From NCBI GenBank assembly GCA_903824675.1, contig CAIJXV010000062.1:1-64000 (forward strand): 64,000 bases of DNA. The letters are read 5' to 3'. The position numbers and the translations under genes were made by a program. How positions within the stretch are numbered: the first letter of the stretch is position 1; each line of letters starts with the position of its first letter. The DNA is from an uncultured bacterium (lineage in GTDB: Bacteria > Verrucomicrobiota > Kiritimatiellia > CAIKKV01 > CAIJXV01). The notes below the pieces were generated by a model. It had not been told where the DNA came from. It worked only from the letters and a program-made list of their open reading frames with translations, and ran no database searches. Below, one piece after another: positions 18,288 through 26,775 of this stretch.

Positions 18288-20243
18288 ATGGCCAAGACAA
18301 AAGCAATTCCACGGGTTTTCGACACCGATAAACGGATCCGGCTTGGAATCTGGGGCCTCGGGCGTGGAATGAATTTTTTCAACACCTGCAAATTTCTCAA
18401 TATCGATGTGGTTGCAGGCTGTGACTTCAACGCGCACATGCGCGAAAATTTTCTCCGGAGTTGTCCGGGCGCGGTGGTGACCGACAATGAGGAAGAGTTC
18501 CTCAAGCAGGATTTCGATGCCGTTCTACTGGCAACCTTCTGCCCCGCCCACGGCCCCCATGCCATTAAGTGCCTGCAGGCGGGCAAGCATGTGCTGTCGG
18601 AAGTGACCTCGTTTTTCTCGATGGCCGAGGGCGTCAAGCTGGTGGAGGAAGTGGAAAAACGCAAACTGGTTTATAATCTCGCCGAAAATTATCCGTTTAC
18701 AGCCGCGAATATGTGGCTGGCCAACCGCTGGCGCGAGGGTCTTTTCGGCGACCTCATGTATGCCGAGTACGAGTATGTCCATGAATGCCGGATGCTGGCC
18801 TACACGTATATCGACAGCCTTCCGGTTCAGCCCGGCCACACGGTCCACAACTGGCGGAGTTGGTTCAGTTTTCACTACTATTGCACCCATTCCCTTGGCC
18901 CCGTCATGGTGATCACCGATACCCGCCCCATCATGGTGGAAACCTTCCCGTCCAAGCCGCATATTGCCGGATATCTGCGGGGACACGGCGCGGAAAACGG
19001 CACCATGACCCCCTCGCTGATCCAGATGAACAATGGCGGGGTGGTGCGGAACCTGATGGGCGCGGCCACGAACGACAGTCATAGCCAGAGGATCTGGGGC
19101 ACCCGGGGTGCCTCTGAAATCGGACATGACGGCATGCGACTCCGCCTCGGAGGCGCGGGCCAGTCACCCCGGCTCAACGTGAATCCCCGCTGGGAAGGGC
19201 TGGGCGAAATCGCAGCACAAACCGGCCACGGCGGGGGCGATTTCTGGACGCTCTATTATTTTGCCCGTGAAATTCTCACCGGCGTGAAGGGGCCGTTTGA
19301 CATCTATGGCGGTTGCGATGTCACCCTCCCCGGTATCCAGGCCTTGCGGAGTTCCCGGGAGGGCGGAAAGCCGATGGAAGTGCCCGACTTCCGTAAAAAG
19401 GCCGATCGCGACCGGTATCGCAATGACGATTGGCAACAGGAGCGTTATGACACGAAGCGCGGCGTGTTCGGCGGCGCGGAGTTGAATGAAAAGGCCGCCC
19501 GCTTCAGTTCCATCATGAAGGATATGACCCTCTATGCTCCGGCCTACCGCGCCTATGTCGACTGGAAAAAGGTGCAGACCGCCCTGGTCAGTCAGGAACA
19601 GTTCCTGCCCATTGCACAAAACCTGTTGGACCTCTACGATAAGCTGGTCGTCACCTTCCGGAATGCCCGCGCCATCGTGAAGGACTACCCGTCCTCCGAT
19701 GGAGCCCAAGTGCTCCGTGAGATGTTGGAGGTGGGCGAAGCGGACAAGGCCCTGTCTCCGGGATTCCTTCCGGCGCTCAAAAAAGACGTGTCGTCGCTCA
19801 AACGAAAATTCGGATCGAGCACGATCGATTTGACCCGTTTCGAAGCCACCCGACTGCTACCGGAACGAACCCTGATTCCGGACGTGAATTATCCCGCCAC
19901 TTCGCTGAAATACAAAGTCATCCCCTACCAAGCCGATTTTAAATACAACGATATCCGGGAATTATACGAGGGATTAAAAGATCAAAATGGTCTGGTCTTT
20001 GCCCGGGCCAACTATGGGTCGAAGAAAGCGGAAGCCGGCAAACTTAAGGTGGCGGCGGATGGACCTTTTAAAGTGTTTGTGAACCGGAAGGAAGTCGGCT
20101 GCAACCGAGGAGCGACAAACCCCATCCCGGACCAAGCCATCACCCTGAAAACGGCCTGGAAAAAGGGCCGGAACGAGATCCTGATCGCCCTGCGGACCAA
20201 CGGGGGCATGGCGTGGGGCTTCTCGGCCTGTGTGGTGAAGTAA
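18288..20243 (+). CDS. Gfo/Idh/MocA-family NAD(P)-dependent oxidoreductase
   Basis: 651 residues, much longer than the usual 330-450. The N-terminal Rossmann domain has GIWGLGRGMNFFNTC (dinucleotide loop), CDFNAHMRENF and HVLSEVTSFFSMAEGVKLVEEVEKRKL, which matches the family's EKP-type strand but with EVT in place of EKP. The C-terminal extension (about 450-651) includes a sugar-binding-like FKVFVNRKEVGCNRG and GRNEILIALRTNGG, similar to a beta-sandwich domain. It probably oxidises or epimerises a sugar. AAAGGAATCATCTC precedes the ATG. It is likely controlled by the divergent AraC protein. Confidence 0.88.
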   Translation: MAKTKAIPRVFDTDKRIRLGIWGLGRGMNFFNTCKFLNIDVVAGCDFNAHMRENFLRSCPGAVVTDNEEEFLKQDFDAVLLATFCPAHGPHAIKCLQAGKHVLSEVTSFFSMAEGVKLVEEVEKRKLVYNLAENYPFTAANMWLANRWREGLFGDLMYAEYEYVHECRMLAYTYIDSLPVQPGHTVHNWRSWFSFHYYCTHSLGPVMVITDTRPIMVETFPSKPHIAGYLRGHGAENGTMTPSLIQMNNGGVVRNLMGAATNDSHSQRIWGTRGASEIGHDGMRLRLGGAGQSPRLNVNPRWEGLGEIAAQTGHGGGDFWTLYYFAREILTGVKGPFDIYGGCDVTLPGIQALRSSREGGKPMEVPDFRKKADRDRYRNDDWQQERYDTKRGVFGGAELNEKAARFSSIMKDMTLYAPAYRAYVDWKKVQTALVSQEQFLPIAQNLLDLYDKLVVTFRNARAIVKDYPSSDGAQVLREMLEVGEADKALSPGFLPALKKDVSSLKRKFGSSTIDLTRFEATRLLPERTLIPDVNYPATSLKYKVIPYQADFKYNDIRELYEGLKDQNGLVFARANYGSKKAEAGKLKVAADGPFKVFVNRKEVGCNRGATNPIPDQAITLKTAWKKGRNEILIALRTNGGMAWGFSACVVK

Positions 20244-20269
20244 TTCTCAACCGGTCGAACTTTGGCTAC

Positions 20270-20284
20270 GCCGGAACGATTCAG
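20270..20284 (+). repeat. 15-bp direct repeat, copy 2 (GCCGGAACGATTCAG)
   Basis: Identical to 4415-4429 and again just downstream of a coding region (26 bases after the Gfo/Idh stop). Role unknown. Confidence 0.5.
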
Positions 20285-20400
20285 CGGGTGTGCGGTTCCG
20301 AATCAATAAGTAACCCCTATGCAATCCTCCGCTCGGCCTCTGGCTGAAGAGCGGAGCGACGATAGCCAGCCGGCCATAGTTCAGCAACACCGATTGCGCT

Positions 20401-20721
20401 TTACCACGTCTGCGTTGCAGACTCGATTGTAACGGCCACGGTCGCACGTAGCCAATTGAACTTCTCTTTCATGAAATCAAAATCAGGGCCGGACGTCACG
20501 AACGTCGCCTTTCCCTTAATCAGGAAACCGGCACCTGCCCCATGCAGGCCCTTCACCTGACTGCTCCCCAGAGTAATCAAGACATTGGGATTGTGGGCAA
20601 TGTTGGCCTCGGTGGTGTGCATATACCCGTTATCATCCCGAGCCTTCATCCTCAAGGCAGGCGAAATCAAGGATTTCATGGGATTGTACAATTTCTGGCC
20701 GCCTGTCGTGCGGCATTTCAC
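20401..20721 (-). pseudogene. pyridoxamine 5'-phosphate oxidase-like fragment
   Basis: 106 residues resembling the C-terminal two-thirds of a PNPOx/flavin-reductase split-barrel: HTTEANIAHNPNVLITLGSS, then KGLHGAGAGFLIKGKATFV and DFDFMKEKFNWLRATVAVTIE. The N-terminal strand that normally begins these proteins is missing. The frame runs back only to a TAG near 20775 with no good start; the apparent start is a GTG at 20721 without a Shine-Dalgarno sequence. Most likely a 5'-truncated remnant, less likely a short functional protein. Confidence 0.5.
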
Positions 20722-20823
20722 ATTACAATTCTCAAATGCGATGCCTTGGCGTGAAATATCTGACCTAACAGTCTACAGCCTAAACCCCTACAGCCTAGCG
20801 ATAAGCCCCCGGCTCGCCCGTGT

Positions 20824-21870
20824 TCACGAATAATGAGTGGAATATTTCTCCATCGCATCCATCAAGGCTTTCGCGTTAGCGAGCGGAATGCCCGGATACA
20901 TCCCGTAGATCATCATCAGTCCGCCTTCGTGACTACCGAGGGTTTCGACCTCGGTGCGAATCAACTCATCCACTTGGGCCGGAGTCCCGAAGCGCGTCAC
21001 CTTTTGGCGGTCGATATCGAGATCGATGCAAACTTTGCCTTTGAATCGCCGCTGGATCCACTCGATGCCATTCACTAGATCCTGGAGATTGACAACCTGT
21101 ACCCCACTATCCACCAGATCGTCTACCAGGTCGCGGATGTCGCCATCCGAATGCATGTGAATGATACACCCCGCATCGCCGGCCGGCTTCATGAGCCGTT
21201 GATAACTGGGCTTGATGTATTTTCGCAAATGTTCCGGCGAGAGCATGGGCCCGATCTGCATTCCCAGGTCCTCGGGATAGCTCATCCATTCCGCACCCCG
21301 GCGGAGGGCACAGCGGACCATTGCCGCATTATGGGCTTCGACCCTTTCGATCAGGCGCCAGAGTTCGGGAGTCTCGTCCGCCATGTCACAAATCAGATTC
21401 TCGTATCCCCGCAAATCGCATAACAGCAAAAACGTGTGACCATGCGGCAAACCACCCGTCACAAGTTTGCCGGAGGCCACGGCATTCCGTCGGTTTTCCG
21501 CCGCCAGATCCGGTCGTTTTTTCTCTTCCTCCTTCAGATCCGGCAAAGGTGGGGGCACATAGTGCTCGAACACACTCCAGTCCGATAAGGGATGCTGAAC
21601 CGCAACCTCCATAATCCCCTCTTCGGGACTGGCCATGGTAACACCCCAGGCATTGAGATAGGAGCGTTGCACGGGCGGCTGAGGATCAGGCGGCGGCGCG
21701 GTTGAACGCCGGAAGCCGGGAAACAGATAGGGATGACTCTCCTGCAGGTCTTCCAGCGCGGAACGCGGGTAATGATTGCGACAGGCGGCGTTGATCACGA
21801 ACACCATGGGAATGCGTTCCGGTCGCTCAAAACGGACCGACCGGAAAATATTTTCACGTCGATTCATCAT
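20824..21870 (-). CDS. uroporphyrinogen decarboxylase-like (URO-D/MtaA family) protein
   Basis: 348 residues starting MMNRRENIFRSVRFERPERIP, the typical opening of URO-D-like corrinoid methyltransferases (RRERVL-x6-PDRIP). It also has MSYPEDLGMQIGPMLSPEHLRKYIKPSYQRLM, IIHMHSDGDIRDLVDDLVDSGVQVVN and IDLDIDRQKVTRFG. These proteins usually move methyl groups between cobalamin proteins and thiols rather than act in haem synthesis; no other haem gene is near. AAAAGG precedes the ATG pair. Large families of such genes are frequent in Lentisphaerota and Kiritimatiellota. Confidence 0.85.
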   Translation of the reverse strand: MMNRRENIFRSVRFERPERIPMVFVINAACRNHYPRSALEDLQESHPYLFPGFRRSTAPPPDPQPPVQRSYLNAWGVTMASPEEGIMEVAVQHPLSDWSVFEHYVPPPLPDLKEEEKKRPDLAAENRRNAVASGKLVTGGLPHGHTFLLLCDLRGYENLICDMADETPELWRLIERVEAHNAAMVRCALRRGAEWMSYPEDLGMQIGPMLSPEHLRKYIKPSYQRLMKPAGDAGCIIHMHSDGDIRDLVDDLVDSGVQVVNLQDLVNGIEWIQRRFKGKVCIDLDIDRQKVTRFGTPAQVDELIRTEVETLGSHEGGLMMIYGMYPGIPLANAKALMDAMEKYSTHYS

Positions 21871-22070
21871 CCTTTTGCGCCTCCGTTCAGGAGCGTAATC
21901 GCCATACCTGGGGAATGCAAGAGAGGATTGCCTGCACGGAATCCCAGGACAGGCACCATCCCGGCGTGCTCTGCCTTGCTTTTAATGGGGGTTTCCCTTA
22001 CTATTAAATCTGACATTTGTAAGGTGCAATTTTCAGCCGACCCAAAAATACGGGATACTGAGGATTCTTT

Positions 22071-25000
22071 ATGAAAACAAGGGTATTCATTTTGTTTTTT
22101 GGGGGGTTGCTAGTATTCGCAACCGGCGCCCTGGCGGATTTAAAAAGTTGGATCGGCTCGACCGATCCCAACTGGAATACGGACACCAACTGGAATCCAA
22201 CCGGTGTCCCGACCAATGGCGATGCCGTCCTCATCAGTTCCGCCGCTTCGGCGACCAATCCTTTATTGAGTGGGCCAACACCCTGGTTTGGGTCTTTGGA
22301 GATTACCAATCGATATTTGGTGTTCACGAACTGGGAAACCGCACTGTATGCCACGAATGTGATCATCCGCACCGGCGGGGTGTTTACTGTGGCCTCCACC
22401 TTCACCAACTCGCAACCCACGAGCCGGGTCTGGGTGGTTTGCTCCAATCTGATCGTGCATCCCGGCGGACGGATCGATGTGAACGGACGGGGATTCGACG
22501 GCGGACTCCGTACCGGCAACGGACCCGGTTATGGTCTTTACCAGGCGAATCGCGGAACCGGGGCCGGGTATGGTGGAGCCGGGGGCGACTCGACCTACAG
22601 CACCGCAATGGAAGTCGGCGGCACGAACTACGGCACAGCCAGCGCGCCTCTCCTACCGGGCAGCGGGGGTGGGTCTTGGGGTAGCTCTTATAAGGGTGGC
22701 GCCGGAGGCGGGGCCATTCGCATTCAGGCCGACCAGGTGATACTGAACGGAACGATAACCGCCGACGGCGGCAAAGCCCTCTATAACTCCGGCGGCGGAT
22801 CCGGTGGCGGGATCTGGATCACCTGCGCCTCGTTCGCCGCGACCGGTGGCGTGTTCTCTGCCCGAGGCGGCGACGCCTATGGCGTCGGCGATGGCGGCGG
22901 CGCGGGTGGCGGCGGCCGAATCGCAGTGGAATACGACACGCTGATCGGTCCGCCCGGAGTCGTTTTTCGCACCACGCCAGGCATTAACGGCCCGTGGTCC
23001 GGTTGGTACCGGCGCTCAACCCCACCTCTCCTCGATCCGGCGATAATGGGGACGCTCTACCTTTCACGAACGAACGGTTGGCTGTCCGAAACGATGACCA
23101 ATATTCTGCAGGATGTTCAACTCGTAGTGCCATCGTTCACAACCTGGTCGCCCAGTTCCCTGATGATGACCAATTGCCGGGTCCGCTTTGAACCGGGCTT
23201 CACCTTGCGAGTGGCCAACGACCTCCTGCTCGGAGCCACGAGCGCCATCGCCATCTACACCAACGGGGCGGTGACCTGCGGCCGCGATCTGACCCTCAGC
23301 AATGGGGAATTAATATTGGCCTATCCGACGCAATTGGTGTGCGGACAGAATCTATCCCTGACGAATTCGGGCAAGTTGTGGCTGCAAAGCGCCCCGACCA
23401 ATAGTTCGGGACCGCGATACGGGATGGAAGTGGTGGTCTCCGGTGCCATCGCGATTGCGACCAATAGCTGGATTTTCCCATATTCATCCCCGAGTAATGG
23501 CGGATCCGTAATTTTCAAGGCCGACAGTGTCCGCATTGCCAACGGAGGTGGAATCAACGCGGACTCTCGGGGGTTTGGCGTGCCGCGTTTTGGATTGACC
23601 AACGGCTATGGTCCCGGCGCGGGTCTCTATCACGTTAATCGCGGAAGCGGAGCCGGCTATGGTGGGCGGGGCAATTGGAACTATTATACCGCGGCGTGGA
23701 GAACTGCCGGCGGCGGGCCCTACGGTTCTTCCAATGCACCCGTACAGGCCGGCAGTGGAGGAGGCGCCAGTACCGGGGGAACACGCATCGGCGGATACGG
23801 AGGGGGACTCGTATGGCTCGATGTCACCAATGCCGTCACACTCAATGGGTTGATCTCCGCCAATGGCGGCAATGCCGGCTCTGATGGCGGGGCCGGATCC
23901 GGCGGTGGAATTTTCATTGCCTGCGCCGCATTCGATGGCGCATCGAGCGGCAGTCTCATGGCCACCGGCGGACTCTATAGTTCGGGGGGGGGCGGCAGCG
24001 GGGGGGGCGGACGTATCTCCGTCGCGGTCGGCTTCTCAGCCGCCGATCGTGCGAAGTTGGTCAATGGGGATACGATTGCCGGACTGACGACTTACTATGT
24101 TCATGGGTCCTTCCTCGGCACCCTTTCAGTCACCAACGGATACGGACCGACCGGCGATGGCGACACGAGCAAGTATTCGCTTCCCGGCACGTGTCTATTC
24201 CTCACCACCGCCTACAACTTCACCATTCTCGGCGATCCCGCGCAATACGGCAGCCCCTCCCCCGACGGCTACGGCACGGTAACCTCCTACGCCCGCGATG
24301 CCGTGATCACCAATAGTGTCACCAGCCCGGCAAATTCGGCGGGCGGTATTCGACGCGCCTGTATCCAATGGATTTTACGTGGGGCGGACGGCTCGGTTTC
24401 AAATTCGGGAAGCGGAACCCAGGCGATCTTCGCCCTCTCCACTAATCTCGTGCTCACCTGGTACTGGACCAACGAGTACCAACTCTCTGTCGCTGCCGCT
24501 GCCGGCGGCACGGCGTCCGTCGAGCGCAGCGGTTGGTACACCAATGGCCTCGTCGTCGACGTGAGCGCTACTCCGACCGGAAATTACAGCTTCACCGAGT
24601 GGACCGGCGATGTGCCGGCCGGCCAGGCGACCAGCAACCCGCTATCCCTGCTCATGGATCGGCCCCGCGCGGTATCTGCCCAGTTCGCCTCGATGGTTGC
24701 CCAAACCCGCGTATGGTCGGGCGTGAATCCGTGGGAGACCACGACGAACTGGACGCCGGAAGGCATGCCGAGTTCGAATGATACGGCGATCATCAGCGGA
24801 GGAACCACCCTCCTCGCCAATGCCCGCTCGGTGGCCAACCTCATCGTCACCAATGGCGGAGTCGTGTTGTTTACGAACTGGAGCACGGTCCTCAGCGTGA
24901 CGGGACAAGTGACGGTCCTCAGCAATGGCGCACTGCGCGCCGCCGGTCCGTTTACCGATACGCAGATGTCGAACCGGATTGTACTCGTGTGCAGCGATCT

Positions 25001-26756
25001 GGTGGTCGCCACCGGGGGAGTCATCACCGCCGATGGGGTTGGCTATGCCGGATCGACGAACAACGGATTTGGACTGGGTCGGGGATTGTACGCTAGTCGT
25101 TCCAGCGGCGCTGGCCACGGGGGACTGGGCGGCGATGCAATCGACAATGGATCCCTCCGCCTCAGCGGGGGAACAACCAACGACGCCCCGGACTGGCCGA
25201 CCCTCCCCGGCAGTAGCGGCGGCGGTTATGACGTGACGCGCCTGGGCGGACATGGTGGGGGCGCCATCGTCATCAATGCCACGAATGCGACGGTCCAGGG
25301 AACGATTTCGGCCAATGGCCTGTCGGGTGGAAGCTATTGCGGAGGCGGCGCCGGCGGATCGATTCGCCTGAGCTGCACCACTTTAAGCGGCAAGGGCCTC
25401 ATCGCGGCCCATGGGGGCAGCGGTAATGCCAACAGCGGGGGCGGAGGCGGGGGCCGAATCGCCTTGATTTACACCACCTTGAACGGCCCCCTGCCCCGGT
25501 GCGAGGCATCTGCCGGCAACGGACCCGCAAACGGGTGGCTCCGCAGTCCTCTGCCGCCATTTGTGACTCCGGCCGGGGCAGGTTCGCTCTATATTTCGCG
25601 CACCAATGACTGGCTTGGCGCGGGGTTACCGTCCCTGACCAATGTACAACTCATCGTCCCCGGTTTTTCGAGTTGGACCCTCCCCAGCCTCTCGCTGAGC
25701 AATACGATTATCCGGTTTGAACCGGGTTTCAATCTCACGATCGCCGGAGAGCTAAAAATCACCTCGTCCAATGCGGGACTGATTTTCACGGGTGATCCCG
25801 GGTTGAATTGCGGCGCGCTGTCCCTGGACGGAGGACAACTCGTCACGATCGGGTCAACCCAATTGGTCTGTAACGGAGACCTGCGCCTGACCAACGGCGG
25901 CATTTTAGCCGTACAAAGCGCCTTGACCAGTGGCGTGGGAACGGCCTACGGCACCTATGTCACCGTGGCCGGTGACGTGCTGATTGCCACCAATTCATGG
26001 ATCCTGCCGGTGAGCGCCTGGACGAATGGCGGATCGGTTCTTTTTAGCCTGAAAAATCTTCAGATTAATTCCGGCGGCGGTGTCGATGCCGACTCCCGCG
26101 GCTTCGATGGAGGATACATGGTCAATGGATTCGGCCCTGGAGGCGGTCTCTATCATGGCAATCGCGGAAGCGGTGCGGGGCATGGCGGCATCGGCGGATG
26201 GAGCTATTGGACCGCTTGGTGTGTGGCCGGAGGGACCAATTACGGCATGACGAATGGCCCCAGTCAACCGGGTAGCGGCGGGGGCGGCGTGGCCTCACGC
26301 TCCGGCGGCGGCTCCGGCGGTGGACTGGTCCGGGTGGAAGCGTCCAGCGATATCCGGCTCGACGGCATTATCCGGGCCAATGGCGGCGATGGAGGCGGGG
26401 ATTGCGGCGGCGGGTCGGGCGGCGGCATTACCCTGATTTGCGGGGGCCAATTTATCGGCGGATCGACCGGGCGGTTGTTGGCGAATGGCGGCAACGGTAA
26501 TGGCGCGCAAGGGGGTGGAGGCGGGGGCGGACGGATCGCCGTGTGGCATGATACGTCTCCCGCACAAGCCGTCAATGCTCTGGCGGCGGGAAGAACGACC
26601 TTCATCGCTGAAACCAATTACAACAAGTTTGCCGGAATTTACTCGGTCTCCAATGGAACGGGGCCGGGCATGCCGCCGGATGTCCACGCCGCCTATCCGG
26701 GAACTTGTTATTTCCTGACACTGCCCAAGGGCGGGTCGATCTTCACCTTTTACTGA
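22071..26756 (+). CDS. giant secreted glycine-rich repeat protein with an InlB-type repeat
   Basis: 1561 residues with a clear signal peptide (MKTRVFILFFGGLLVFATGALA) and GAGG before the ATG. It is an internal tandem duplication. Unit 1 (about 24-880) has a W-x-G ... TNW-x-P-x-G-x-P module near 27-50, two glycine-rich stretches (about 136-290 and 500-650) and an InlB-B-like repeat (about 803-873: VAAAAGGTASVERSGWYTNG ... YSFTEWTGDVP). Unit 2 (about 881-1561) repeats the W module and two glycine-rich stretches (about 983-1133 and 1340-1493), then stops at YPGTCYFLT, the point matching YSLPGTCLFLT near 704 in unit 1. It has no beta-barrel, PEP-CTERM or sortase motif. Probably a surface adhesin or autotransporter-like passenger, or a truncated one. 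Confidence 0.8.
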   Translation: MKTRVFILFFGGLLVFATGALADLKSWIGSTDPNWNTDTNWNPTGVPTNGDAVLISSAASATNPLLSGPTPWFGSLEITNRYLVFTNWETALYATNVIIRTGGVFTVASTFTNSQPTSRVWVVCSNLIVHPGGRIDVNGRGFDGGLRTGNGPGYGLYQANRGTGAGYGGAGGDSTYSTAMEVGGTNYGTASAPLLPGSGGGSWGSSYKGGAGGGAIRIQADQVILNGTITADGGKALYNSGGGSGGGIWITCASFAATGGVFSARGGDAYGVGDGGGAGGGGRIAVEYDTLIGPPGVVFRTTPGINGPWSGWYRRSTPPLLDPAIMGTLYLSRTNGWLSETMTNILQDVQLVVPSFTTWSPSSLMMTNCRVRFEPGFTLRVANDLLLGATSAIAIYTNGAVTCGRDLTLSNGELILAYPTQLVCGQNLSLTNSGKLWLQSAPTNSSGPRYGMEVVVSGAIAIATNSWIFPYSSPSNGGSVIFKADSVRIANGGGINADSRGFGVPRFGLTNGYGPGAGLYHVNRGSGAGYGGRGNWNYYTAAWRTAGGGPYGSSNAPVQAGSGGGASTGGTRIGGYGGGLVWLDVTNAVTLNGLISANGGNAGSDGGAGSGGGIFIACAAFDGASSGSLMATGGLYSSGGGGSGGGGRISVAVGFSAADRAKLVNGDTIAGLTTYYVHGSFLGTLSVTNGYGPTGDGDTSKYSLPGTCLFLTTAYNFTILGDPAQYGSPSPDGYGTVTSYARDAVITNSVTSPANSAGGIRRACIQWILRGADGSVSNSGSGTQAIFALSTNLVLTWYWTNEYQLSVAAAAGGTASVERSGWYTNGLVVDVSATPTGNYSFTEWTGDVPAGQATSNPLSLLMDRPRAVSAQFASMVAQTRVWSGVNPWETTTNWTPEGMPSSNDTAIISGGTTLLANARSVANLIVTNGGVVLFTNWSTVLSVTGQVTVLSNGALRAAGPFTDTQMSNRIVLVCSDLVVATGGVITADGVGYAGSTNNGFGLGRGLYASRSSGAGHGGLGGDAIDNGSLRLSGGTTNDAPDWPTLPGSSGGGYDVTRLGGHGGGAIVINATNATVQGTISANGLSGGSYCGGGAGGSIRLSCTTLSGKGLIAAHGGSGNANSGGGGGGRIALIYTTLNGPLPRCEASAGNGPANGWLRSPLPPFVTPAGAGSLYISRTNDWLGAGLPSLTNVQLIVPGFSSWTLPSLSLSNTIIRFEPGFNLTIAGELKITSSNAGLIFTGDPGLNCGALSLDGGQLVTIGSTQLVCNGDLRLTNGGILAVQSALTSGVGTAYGTYVTVAGDVLIATNSWILPVSAWTNGGSVLFSLKNLQINSGGGVDADSRGFDGGYMVNGFGPGGGLYHGNRGSGAGHGGIGGWSYWTAWCVAGGTNYGMTNGPSQPGSGGGGVASRSGGGSGGGLVRVEASSDIRLDGIIRANGGDGGGDCGGGSGGGITLICGGQFIGGSTGRLLANGGNGNGAQGGGGGGGRIAVWHDTSPAQAVNALAAGRTTFIAETNYNKFAGIYSVSNGTGPGMPPDVHAAYPGTCYFLTLPKGGSIFTFY

Positions 26757-26775
26757 AAATCGAGAATACCCGGAT

